64,000 nt of DNA. It comes from Chitinophagaceae bacterium. GTDB taxonomy: Bacteria > Bacteroidota > Bacteroidia > Chitinophagales > Chitinophagaceae. The notes under the pieces are model-generated. The model was not told where the DNA came from, ran no database searches, and saw nothing but the letters and a program-made list of their open reading frames with translations. Location of the stretch: NCBI GenBank assembly GCA_016786845.1, contig JAEUVB010000013.1, positions 62,001 through 126,000 on the forward strand. The letters are read 5' to 3'. Every line of letters starts with the position of its first letter. Within the stretch, counting starts at the first letter, position 1. This document shows, one piece after another, positions 27,836-36,019 of this stretch. The position numbers and the translations under genes were made by a program.

Positions 27836-29737
27836 ATGCGCGTCACATTCGTCTATATCTTTTTTCTACTTGGGGTCATGATGATCCTGTTCAATTGCCA
27901 AAACGAAGAAAAAAATCCTTACCGAAATATTGAAGATGAGAATGCACATTATGTGGGCATGAATGAATGTAAGAGTTGTCATTGGCAGGTATACGAAACA
28001 TTTATCAAAACGGGTATGGGGCAAAGTTGGGGCATCGCCAATAAATCAAAATCGGCAGCAGACTTTTCTCCATCGAAAGCCTTAGTGTACGATACCGTAA
28101 AAGACCTTTATTATAAACCGTATTGGGATGGCGACAGTCTGTGTATTCTCGAATATCGCTTGCAAGGCAGGGATACGGTACATAGACGAATGGAAAAGGT
28201 GAGTTATATCGTAGGCAGCGGACAGCATACCAATTCTCATATCATCAACATCAACGGATACTTACATCAAGCGCCCATTACCTTCTATACCCAAAAAGGA
28301 CGATGGGATTTGGCGCCGGGATTTGAAAAGGGAATGAATAGCCGCTTCGATCGAAAAATAGAATTGGAATGCATCTCCTGCCACAACGGGTATCCGGAAA
28401 TGGTGGAAGGCAGTATGAATAAATACAACAATGTAAAACTCGGTATTGATTGCGAACGATGTCATGGACCGGGCAGCATCCATGTGGCTGAAAAAAAATC
28501 GGGCAAGATTATAGACACTTCTCAAGGACCGGATTACAGTATAGTCAACCCACGAAGATTGAGCACGGAGCAACAAAATAATCTTTGTCAGCGTTGTCAC
28601 CTGCAAGGCATCGCAGTACTGAATAACGGCGCCGGATTCTTTGATTTCAAACCTTCACAGGATTTGAAAAAAACCATGAATATTTTTATGCCCTCTTACA
28701 GCGGATCAGATCAACACATGATAATGGCGAGTCATGTGGAACGCATGAAGATGAGTGCGTGTTATATTAAGTCAGAGAAAATGAGTTGTATTACTTGTCA
28801 CAATCCCCATGTGAGTGTGAAGGTAACGCCGAAGGAAGTCTTTATCAATGCCTGCAATCAATGTCACTCCAAAGAAAATCCTTGTACCGAAAATCAGATG
28901 CAACGGGCAGCCAAAGACGACAACTGTCTCACTTGCCATATGCCTAAAAATGGCAGTATCGATATTCCCCATGTAGCGGTGACGGATCATTTTATTCGTA
29001 AGCGAATTCAAGTTGAAAACAAAAACGAGATCGTGAATTTTTTAGGCATGGTCTGTTATAATAATGCCACGCCTGATGCCAGAACAAGAGCACGGGCCTT
29101 TTTGGAATTTTATGAACGCTATGAACCTGCCTCTGCCTTTTTGGATAGCGCCAATCTGTATCTGAAACAAGCCGGTGTGGATATACAAACTGATGTAGAT
29201 GCCGATGCCATTCGTGCTCAATTCCTGAAAGGTGATTATGCAGGCATAGTGAAGCGCGTAGGTACGCATCGGGCCACGGAATTCAAAGATGCATGGACCT
29301 GCTACCGCATCGGTGAAAGTTATTTGAAAGAAAACAAGACCCTTGAGGCGATCGCATTTCTTAAACAGGCTGTGAGCATGAAGCCATTGGCCTTAGACTT
29401 TCAATATAAATTGGGGTATGCCTATTTGCAGGCGAAACAAATGAATGCATCGAAGCCGGTTTTGGAGTTGATTGTCAAAGAAAATCCGAAGTACGTACTC
29501 GCACATAGTTATTTAGGTTATATCTACCTCACGGAACAAAATTATCCAATGGCGAAATTACATCTGGAGCAAGCGATCATGTTGGATCCGGATCATGTGC
29601 AGACCTTGATCAATATGGCTGCGGTGTATTATCAAATGAATCGTAAAGAATTGATAACGCCGCTGCTTTATCATGCGATGAAACTAGATCCGACGAATGC
29701 ACAGTTGAAAGCGATGTTGGAGGATTTGAAAAAATAA
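27836..29737 (+). CDS. seven-heme cytochrome c / TPR fusion lipoprotein
   Basis: A 633-residue exported protein with lipobox Cys near residue 21 (MILFNCQNEE). Seven CxxCH heme sites are present: CKSCH, CISCH, CERCH, CQRCH, CITCH, CNQCH and CLTCH, spread over residues about 46-370. The fold resembles the cytochrome c554/multiheme family. From about residue 470 it continues with tetratricopeptide repeats (WTCYRIGESYLKENKTLEAIAF, KLGYAYLQAKQMNASKPVLE, AHSYLGYIYLTEQNYPMAKLH). It may pass electrons at the outer membrane, but acceptor and donor are unknown. It is monocistronic and converges on ftcD. Confidence 0.85.
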   Translation: MRVTFVYIFFLLGVMMILFNCQNEEKNPYRNIEDENAHYVGMNECKSCHWQVYETFIKTGMGQSWGIANKSKSAADFSPSKALVYDTVKDLYYKPYWDGDSLCILEYRLQGRDTVHRRMEKVSYIVGSGQHTNSHIININGYLHQAPITFYTQKGRWDLAPGFEKGMNSRFDRKIELECISCHNGYPEMVEGSMNKYNNVKLGIDCERCHGPGSIHVAEKKSGKIIDTSQGPDYSIVNPRRLSTEQQNNLCQRCHLQGIAVLNNGAGFFDFKPSQDLKKTMNIFMPSYSGSDQHMIMASHVERMKMSACYIKSEKMSCITCHNPHVSVKVTPKEVFINACNQCHSKENPCTENQMQRAAKDDNCLTCHMPKNGSIDIPHVAVTDHFIRKRIQVENKNEIVNFLGMVCYNNATPDARTRARAFLEFYERYEPASAFLDSANLYLKQAGVDIQTDVDADAIRAQFLKGDYAGIVKRVGTHRATEFKDAWTCYRIGESYLKENKTLEAIAFLKQAVSMKPLALDFQYKLGYAYLQAKQMNASKPVLELIVKENPKYVLAHSYLGYIYLTEQNYPMAKLHLEQAIMLDPDHVQTLINMAAVYYQMNRKELITPLLYHAMKLDPTNAQLKAMLEDLKK

Positions 29738-29787
29738 GAATTGACTCCCGAACGTGGGGAGACGTTCCAAAGGGAAGAGAGTGAAAA

Positions 29788-31461
29788 TTAAATTTTACTT
29801 TCCACAATCGCCAACACTTCTGCTTCCAATGCGATAGAAGATTGTTGCATGGTTGTAGCTTCGGCAATATATTTTTCCGCAATGGCCTTATCCTTTAATC
29901 CACTTGCATTGATGCGCACATTGAGGTAAGCACCATAAATAGCAGTACGAATACACAGAGCGCCTACCCCGGCATCACTCACACTGTTGGGATTTCCTTT
30001 GATGGTCATTTCCTTTACCAGATCGTAAGCACCCAAGGCCACCTTCATGGTTTGAAAAGGAATTTCGGTCGCATATAATGTAGCATCCTGAATCGCTTTT
30101 GATCTGGCCGCTTTTTCTTCCTCACTGCTTTTAGGCAGACCAAAAGCTTCCATGATTTTATTGAACGCACGGGTATCTTCATCCACTAAGGCCAATAATT
30201 TATCTTTGAGTTGCTGACCTTTTTCAGCCCACTGACTGAAATATTCCCATTGATCATCCCATCCCTTTTTATGACTGCTCAGGTTGGCTACCATAGCACC
30301 CAGACTAGCTCCTAAGGCACCCACATAAGCACTGATACTACCACCTCCGGGCGCAGGACTTTCACTGGCCGTTTCATTGGCGAAGGCATCCAGTTTCATT
30401 TGGATCAAACTCTTAGGATCGGGCTTGCGTAAAACATATTCAATCACTTTTTTCTCAGGGTCGAAAGGTGTCAACTCATCGAGACCCATACTTTTAATCG
30501 CAATGCGAATCAATTCAGATTCACTGACACCTACACTTCTGCGTTGCTTTTGCAGAAAATATTTACCGGCATCGGTCAGGCATTTCAAGGGCAACAACCC
30601 GACCAGTTCACTACCTGTAACTCGCATACCCCGGGCATGGGCTCGTTCCACAGCGGTATCAAAAGCAATATGCAATGGCGTGATATTGATATTGGTCAGG
30701 TTCATCGAGATTTGAGCAATACCATATTCATCGATATACCAACCAATCGCTTTGACACTTTTCAGCAAACCCGGTTCACGGACTTCCACCCCATTTTCAT
30801 CTAATACCTTTTTACCATTCACTTCTTTCACCCTTCCATTTTCACGCAAATCGAAAGCGACACTATTGGCACGGCGTGTAGAGGTCGTATTTAAATTGAC
30901 ATTATAGGCTACCAGAAAATCGCGGGCTCCGATAACCGTAGCTCCGCTTTGTGCATTAAACACAGCCTGACCATAATCGGGTGCCCAGTTCGGATCTTTT
31001 ATTTTATCGGAAAGGCCTTCATATTCACCGGCCCGTATGCTGGCCAAATTTTGACGGTCTTCCTTTTGCGCAGCACTTTCATAGAGGTATACGGGTATGT
31101 TTAATTCTTCCCCAACACGTTGACCCAATTTTTTTGCATAGGCAACCGTTTCCTCCATGGTCATACCGGAAACGGGAATAAGTGGACAAACATCGGTAGC
31201 ACCCATGCGCGGATGTTCGCCTTTATGTTGTCGCATATCGATCAGTTCGCCCGCTTTTTTGATCGCCTGATAAGCCGCTTCAATCACGGCATCCGGGTGT
31301 CCCACAAAAGTGACCACCGTTCGGTTTGTGGCTTTCCCCGGATCCACATCCAGGAGGGTAACGCCTTCTATCTTTTCAATTTCTGCAGTGATTTGTGCGA
31401 TGACGTTCATGTCGCGGCCTTCGCTAAAATTGGGTACACATTCAATGAGGGGTTGTGGCAT
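29788..31461 (-). CDS. ftcD: glutamate formimidoyltransferase / formimino-THF cyclodeaminase
   Basis: Bifunctional enzyme of histidine degradation. It transfers the formimino group from formiminoglutamate to THF and then deaminates it to methenyl-THF. Residues 1-330 are the formiminotransferase (MPQPLIECVPNFSEGRDMNV, GEHPRMGATDVCPLIPV). Residues about 350-557 are the cyclodeaminase (NETASESPAPGGGSISAYVGALGASLG, read as ESPAPGGGSISAYVG). At 557 residues it is full length. A TATTTTTG promoter lies at 31484-31491. hutU is 2.6 kb upstream on the same strand but separated by other genes. Confidence 0.95.
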   Translation of the reverse strand: MPQPLIECVPNFSEGRDMNVIAQITAEIEKIEGVTLLDVDPGKATNRTVVTFVGHPDAVIEAAYQAIKKAGELIDMRQHKGEHPRMGATDVCPLIPVSGMTMEETVAYAKKLGQRVGEELNIPVYLYESAAQKEDRQNLASIRAGEYEGLSDKIKDPNWAPDYGQAVFNAQSGATVIGARDFLVAYNVNLNTTSTRRANSVAFDLRENGRVKEVNGKKVLDENGVEVREPGLLKSVKAIGWYIDEYGIAQISMNLTNINITPLHIAFDTAVERAHARGMRVTGSELVGLLPLKCLTDAGKYFLQKQRRSVGVSESELIRIAIKSMGLDELTPFDPEKKVIEYVLRKPDPKSLIQMKLDAFANETASESPAPGGGSISAYVGALGASLGAMVANLSSHKKGWDDQWEYFSQWAEKGQQLKDKLLALVDEDTRAFNKIMEAFGLPKSSEEEKAARSKAIQDATLYATEIPFQTMKVALGAYDLVKEMTIKGNPNSVSDAGVGALCIRTAIYGAYLNVRINASGLKDKAIAEKYIAEATTMQQSSIALEAEVLAIVESKI

Positions 31462-31483
31462 AGTTGCTTACATTTTGAGTGCG

Positions 31484-31491
31484 CAAAAATA
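31484..31491 (-). promoter_or_regulatory. -7 element of ftcD
   Basis: TATTTTTG on the minus strand fits TAnnTTTG and ends 22 bp before the ftcD ATG. It shows that ftcD has a promoter of its own despite the distance from hutU. Confidence 0.5.
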
Positions 31492-31536
31492 CCGTAAATA
31501 AAATGATACCGACAAGAAGCAAACAAAAAGTTCGTT

Positions 31537-31544
31537 TAACTTTG
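31537..31544 (+). promoter_or_regulatory. -7 element of the AbiE-like pair
   Basis: TAACTTTG matches TAnnTTTG and ends 5 bp before the ATG at 31550. The transcript would be leaderless or nearly so. Confidence 0.55.
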
Positions 31545-31549
31545 TTGAT

Positions 31550-31846
31550 ATGAAAGCTACTGATTTATTTGATCGCCGGATTTTTTGGGATGTTGATCCG
31601 GACAAACTGGATTTGGAAGCTAAAGCATCTTTCATCATCACCCGTGTATTTGATCGCGGGGATGTGCCTGATATTCGAAATTGCCGACGTTACTATGGCG
31701 ATGAGCGTGTGAAGGAAGTGCTGACGCAGGCCAAATACATCAGTAAAGAGACGCTACATTTAGCCAGTGCCATTTTTAATAACCCATTGACTGATTACCG
31801 ATGTTATATACAAATACCGTTGACAGGGAAACCTTGGCTGTACTAG
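31550..31846 (+). CDS. small partner of the AbiEii-like toxin (probable antitoxin)
   Basis: A 98-residue protein starting MKATDLFDRRIFWDVDPDKL. It has FIITRVFDRGDVPDIRNCRR and TLHLASAIFNNPLTDYRC. Proteins with this FWDVD...R-F-R-G pattern are common just upstream of nucleotidyltransferase-like toxins in Bacteroidota, which is my basis for calling it an antitoxin; I cannot place it in a numbered family with certainty. Its last 46 bp overlap the toxin gene, implying coupled translation. It has no membrane or signal segment. Confidence 0.72.
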   Translation: MKATDLFDRRIFWDVDPDKLDLEAKASFIITRVFDRGDVPDIRNCRRYYGDERVKEVLTQAKYISKETLHLASAIFNNPLTDYRCYIQIPLTGKPWLY

Positions 31847-32430
31847 AGCGATTAATGAAAATGAAAGAATTGAGTTCCTTCGATTTGGTTGGAGGAACTA
31901 ATCTTTCTCTTCGATACGGACATCGAAAATCTATTGATCTGGATTTGTTCAGTCACGAACCTTTTGAGAATCTTGCCATACGAACTGCATTAGAGGCTGA
32001 ATTTAAAGACATCACTTTTAAAAGCCAACTCAACAACAAGGTTGGTCTATTTTGTTTTATACAACAAATTAAAGTCGATTTTATTCAGTACCATTTTCAT
32101 CCTGTCATAGACCAAAAGATTGAGGTTGATGGTATCCGTATGTATGGCGACCTTGATATTTTAGCCATGAAAATTTTTGCCATTGCACAACGCGGTGTAA
32201 AAAAAGATTTTTGGGACCTTGCACTGCTGTTTGAAACTTATAATTTGGAAACAGCAATTGAAGCCTATTCAAAAAAATTTCCAAGTAATCAAATGTTGAT
32301 ATCCATCCCTCACTTGCTCACCTATTTTGATGATGCCGAGGAAAGTGAAGAGCCGGTGAGATTATCCAATGATACATGGGACACTGTAAAACAGAAAATT
32401 TCGAAGCGAGTAGAAGAATATTTGCGTTAG
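31801..32430 (+). CDS. AbiEii/AbiGii-type nucleotidyltransferase toxin
   Basis: A 209-residue minimal nucleotidyltransferase. The motif GGTNLSLRYGHRKSIDLDLF near residue 31-50 has the GGT, HRxS and D-L-D of AbiEii enzymes. IKVDFIQYHFHP supplies the third acidic residue, and the Lys-rich LAMKIFAIAQRGVKKDFWDLALL is the conserved later motif. Type IV toxins of this group block growth and can abort phage infection; activity here is inference. It overlaps the upstream partner gene. The module is flanked on each side by minus-strand metabolic genes, as an insertion would be. Confidence 0.85.
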   Translation: MLYTNTVDRETLAVLERLMKMKELSSFDLVGGTNLSLRYGHRKSIDLDLFSHEPFENLAIRTALEAEFKDITFKSQLNNKVGLFCFIQQIKVDFIQYHFHPVIDQKIEVDGIRMYGDLDILAMKIFAIAQRGVKKDFWDLALLFETYNLETAIEAYSKKFPSNQMLISIPHLLTYFDDAEESEEPVRLSNDTWDTVKQKISKRVEEYLR

Positions 32431-32595
32431 TAACCATAAAGCGACAATGCGCTTCTTACTTTCTATCATATAGGAATCAGTAGCAAAAAAGGCTCAGAAA
32501 TAGGATCTAAACCTTTGGCTATCGTGATAGAAAAGATATAGTTAAAAACGCTTTCCGTCTTTACTAAAACCATGTTCACTCAATAATCATTTAGT

Positions 32596-33444
32596 TTAGC
32601 ATCTCACGTTAAGTTGATGCTCCGACATACGAATCTTAAACTGATTGGATTGAATTAATTCCCCATCGATTTGAGCAAATACTGTATCATCAGTTTGAAT
32701 GAGAATCTCCTTCAAGGTTTCATGATGTATAAATGGTAATGACAAATGCGTCCCTTTTTCTACCTTGGGAAGCGCCAAGAGTCTTCGCCAGATGGGTAAG
32801 GGTTCGCAGTAAAAGAAATTCAAGAGACCATCGAAAATATCGGCCAGGGGCGACACCATAAAGCCGCCACCGGTGCGTGAAGAATTGGCCACTGACAGCA
32901 GCATACATTTTTTTCTAAAGGTTTGACTGTTGACTGTGATTTGATATTCCGGTTCCCTGAAACTAAATATTTTTTGAATCACCACCAGAAGATATCCCAG
33001 GTGACCGCCGATACTGCGAATGGCTTTCATGCTTTTCAAAACCTCACCATCGAAACCTATACCTACCCCATTGACAAAAAGACTATTGTTGCATAAGCCC
33101 AAATCAACGGAGCGAATCGTGAATTTTTCTCTTTTACTCAATTGCTCCGACCATGACAGATCTCCGTAAATTTTCCAATGGATATCATTGCCCGTGCCAC
33201 CGGGAAATATCATCATCGGAATTTGTATACCGGGATATTGATTGAGAAAATAATTGACCGTACCATCACCGCCCACCAACCAGATTTCCTTAGCCTCTTC
33301 AAGGTTAGCCGGCCAGTCATCTTCAAACCATTTTAGTTTGAGCTGTTCATGACTTGAAGTATAGATGGCTGCTGCCATACGATGTCCGCTGCCTTTAGCG
33401 GATCGTGAATTGGAAAGCAGGTAAATAAACTCTTTCGTAGGCAT
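32596..33444 (-). CDS. diacylglycerol kinase-type lipid kinase
   Basis: A 282-residue DAGK/YegS/LCB5-family kinase. The nucleotide-binding motif is WLVGGDGTVNYFLN near residue 80, followed by FPGGTGNDIHW and VDLGLCNNSLFVNGVGIGFDG. Lipid substrate may be diacylglycerol or a sphingoid base. The latter is plausible because serine palmitoyltransferase is present at 41.1 kb, but this is inference. The ATG at 33444 is chosen over a TTG-initiated extension at 33462. It lies between the AbiE pair and a small secreted protein. Confidence 0.83.
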   Translation of the reverse strand: MPTKEFIYLLSNSRSAKGSGHRMAAAIYTSSHEQLKLKWFEDDWPANLEEAKEIWLVGGDGTVNYFLNQYPGIQIPMMIFPGGTGNDIHWKIYGDLSWSEQLSKREKFTIRSVDLGLCNNSLFVNGVGIGFDGEVLKSMKAIRSIGGHLGYLLVVIQKIFSFREPEYQITVNSQTFRKKCMLLSVANSSRTGGGFMVSPLADIFDGLLNFFYCEPLPIWRRLLALPKVEKGTHLSLPFIHHETLKEILIQTDDTVFAQIDGELIQSNQFKIRMSEHQLNVRC

Positions 33445-33542
33445 GAAGGGGACAAGATACAAAACAGGAGTAACATTATTTTATCAGTCCGGCCGATTTT
33501 GACTTTGAAATTTTCTACGGTGAAAAAGTATGCGTAACCCTG

Positions 33543-33550
33543 TAAATTTG
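33543..33550 (+). promoter_or_regulatory. -7 element of the 33574 gene
   Basis: TAAATTTG matches TAnnTTTG and lies 23 bp before the ATG at 33574, which supports that start over the in-frame codon at 33550. Confidence 0.45.
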
Positions 33551-33573
33551 TGATCATATTAAACATCCTGATC

Positions 33574-34083
33574 ATGAAATTCCTTTTGAACATTGCACTC
33601 ATCTTATTGCCGGCAATAAATTCATCACTGATGGCTCAAAACAGCCCTGTAGAATTGAATTATTCCTGTGAAACGCTCGATCAGATTATCCGATGCGTGT
33701 CGTATAGCGAAAATACCCTCAACGGCGCGGAAGTTCCAAAGGAGTTGCATCGTTGCTACACTACAAAAAGATTAGGTAATGATCAAGAGGCCTACTTCAT
33801 TCTTCGCGAAAAAGCAAACCGGCCTTATATCTACCGGGAAAGACTGGCGTCGAACCTCAGTATCGAACAAGCCAAAGAACAATTTAAACTTATTCTGTCG
33901 GCATTGAAACAATGCAAAGCCACAAAAAATTTCAAAGAGGACAATATGCTTTTGCCTAATGAACGAAAAGCCAGTGTGATTGAAAAAGATTTTTCAGGAG
34001 AACTGAAGATAGGGTATCAAACGGCATCCAACTATTATATTCAATTGGAAATCGAACGTTATGACCTGGAGGACTTTTATTAG
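33574..34083 (+). CDS. small secreted protein of unknown function
   Basis: A 169-residue protein with a signal peptide (MKFLLNIALILLPAINSSLMAQ). The mature part has three Cys residues (YSCETL, IIRCVS, LHRCYT), then AYFILREKANRPYIYRERLAS and a C-terminal SNYYIQLEIERYDLEDFY. No family is recognised. It may be a T9SS-independent periplasmic protein. It converges on hutU across 22 bp. The ATG at 33574 is chosen because it starts the signal peptide and follows a TAAATTTG promoter. Confidence 0.65.
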   Translation: MKFLLNIALILLPAINSSLMAQNSPVELNYSCETLDQIIRCVSYSENTLNGAEVPKELHRCYTTKRLGNDQEAYFILREKANRPYIYRERLASNLSIEQAKEQFKLILSALKQCKATKNFKEDNMLLPNERKASVIEKDFSGELKIGYQTASNYYIQLEIERYDLEDFY

Positions 34084-34105
34084 GATTTAACCTTGCTGCA
34101 ATACC

Positions 34106-35737
34106 TTACAAATCCAAACCATGTTGCTTACCGCAAGCTATGGCTTCATCATATCCTGCATCGGTATGACGAAGGACGCCCATGGCCGGATCGTTGAAGA
34201 GAACCCGACGAAGACGAGCATCGGCTTCTGAAGTCCCATCCGCAACGATTACCATACCGGCATGCAGACTATAACCCATGCCCACACCGCCGCCATGATG
34301 GAAGCTGACCCAACTGGCACCACCGGCCGTATTGATGAGGGCATTGAGGATGGGCCAATCAGCCACCGCATCACTCCCATCTTTCATGGCTTCGGTCTCC
34401 CGATTGGGTGAGGCCACACTGCCACAATCCAGATGATCGCGACCAATGACGATTGGTGCTTTGAGTTCCCCATTACGAACCATTTCATTGAAGAGCAATC
34501 CTGCCTTTTCACGTTCGCCCATACCGAGCCAACAAATGCGTGCAGGCAGACCTTGAAACGCAATTTTTTCACGAGCCATATTGAGCCAACGAATCAGGCC
34601 CTTATTTTCAGGAAAGAGTTTTTTCAGCGCTTCATCTGTTTTATATATATCCTCCGGATCGCCACTGAGGGCTACCCAACGGAAAGGTCCTTTGCCTTCG
34701 CAAAATAAGGGACGAATATAGGCCGGTACAAAACCGGGAAAGTCGAAAGCATTCGTCACACCGCGTTTATCATGAGCTTGTCCGCGGAGGTTATTACCGT
34801 AATCGAAAGTGATGGCGCCGCGTTTTTGTAATTCAAGCATCTGACGGACATGTTTGGCCATGGTATCCAGACTGAGTCGGCAGTACTCATCCGGGTTAGT
34901 TTCTCGAAGGACCTTGGCTTCTTCTACAGAAAGTCCTTCCGGAAAATAGCCGATCAGTTCATCGTGAGCCGAAGTTTGATCCGTGAGGGTATCCGGCGTA
35001 ATGTTTCTGTCGATCAGTCTTTGCAGCAGATCGACCACATTGCAAACCACCCCGATACTGATAGCTTCACCCGCAGCCTTTGCACGGAGTGATTCATCGA
35101 TGGCCTCATCAATATTGTGATACATTTTATCGATATAGCGGGTCTCGATGCGTTTTTGGATGCGCCATTCTTCCACATCGGCAGCCAGACAAACGCCTTC
35201 ATTCATGGTGATGGCCAAAGGTTGAGCACCACCCATACCTCCCAATCCGGCAGTCACATTCAGGGTACCTTTCAATGAACCCTTGAAATGTTTGTCGGCG
35301 AGCGAAAGGTAGGTTTCGTAGGTCCCCTGCACGATGCCTTGGGAACCGATATAAATCCAGCTGCCGGCAGTCATTTGTCCATACATCATCAGACCTTTCG
35401 CATCGAGTTCGCGGAAATGCTCCCAGGTGGCCCATTTACCGACCAAGTTCGAATTGGCGATAATGACTTTTGGAGCATCTTTATGACTTCTCAATACACC
35501 CACAGGCTTACCGCTTTGAACCAGCAAGGTTTCATCTTCATTGATATCTTTGAGAATGGCCAAAATTTTATCGAAGCTTTCCCAATTGCGGGCGGCTTTA
35601 CCCAAGCCGCCATAGACGATAAGTTCATCCGGGCGTTCAGCCACCTCCGGATCGAGGTTGTTTTGTATCATTCGAAAAGCCGCTTCGGATATCCAGTTTT
35701 TACAATGTAAGGTGTTACCGGTGGGAGATTTTATCAT
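34106..35737 (-). CDS. hutU: urocanate hydratase
   Basis: Second step of histidine degradation; it hydrates urocanate to imidazolonepropionate using tightly bound NAD+. The 543-residue protein has the family's [19 protein letters not shown] region, [32 protein letters not shown] [15 protein letters not shown], and [19 protein letters not shown] with the conserved Cys. [17 protein letters not shown] follows. Length and motifs are complete. hutH and hutI are not in the window. It ends just after a convergent small secreted protein gene. Confidence 0.95.
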   Translation of the reverse strand: MIKSPTGNTLHCKNWISEAAFRMIQNNLDPEVAERPDELIVYGGLGKAARNWESFDKILAILKDINEDETLLVQSGKPVGVLRSHKDAPKVIIANSNLVGKWATWEHFRELDAKGLMMYGQMTAGSWIYIGSQGIVQGTYETYLSLADKHFKGSLKGTLNVTAGLGGMGGAQPLAITMNEGVCLAADVEEWRIQKRIETRYIDKMYHNIDEAIDESLRAKAAGEAISIGVVCNVVDLLQRLIDRNITPDTLTDQTSAHDELIGYFPEGLSVEEAKVLRETNPDEYCRLSLDTMAKHVRQMLELQKRGAITFDYGNNLRGQAHDKRGVTNAFDFPGFVPAYIRPLFCEGKGPFRWVALSGDPEDIYKTDEALKKLFPENKGLIRWLNMAREKIAFQGLPARICWLGMGEREKAGLLFNEMVRNGELKAPIVIGRDHLDCGSVASPNRETEAMKDGSDAVADWPILNALINTAGGASWVSFHHGGGVGMGYSLHAGMVIVADGTSEADARLRRVLFNDPAMGVLRHTDAGYDEAIACGKQHGLDL

Positions 35738-35950
35738 TTTAATATTGAATACTTAATGTTAAACTTGAATGGGCGAAAATACAAAGGCAAATCAAATTCA
35801 CAGGATTAGTTCTATAAAAAACTATATATTTTTCAAATGTTACATAAACAATTAGGGTGCAATTTCCAATCTACCTGAAAATATTCCACCATGTATTCAT
35901 TGATGTTGTATTCATCATAACCTGGATGATATAAAAGATGGTCATTAGCG

Positions 35951-35995
35951 AATGGGTATAAGTAAATGGGTATGCGACATACAGCATACCCATTT
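35951..35995. repeat. GGGTAT stem-loop element 1
   Basis: A perfect 12-bp inverted repeat AAATGGGTATGC/GCATACCCATTT occupies 35964-35995. An extra AATGGGTAT copy lies just upstream at 35951-35959 and could pair with the same arm. It begins 24 bp beyond the stop of the minus-strand T9SS gene, so it may terminate that transcript, but no clear T run follows. A related element occurs at 38892-38968. Confidence 0.6.
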
Positions 35996-36019
35996 ATTTC
36001 TTAACATTTAACCATGAAA

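Noticed and set aside
29738..29787. Terminator between the cytochrome and ftcD
   Set aside because: The CTCCC/GGGGAG pairing is short and no T run follows.
31550..32430. Mobile element carrying the AbiE-like pair
   Set aside because: No inverted repeats, direct target duplication or transposase are visible at the edges.
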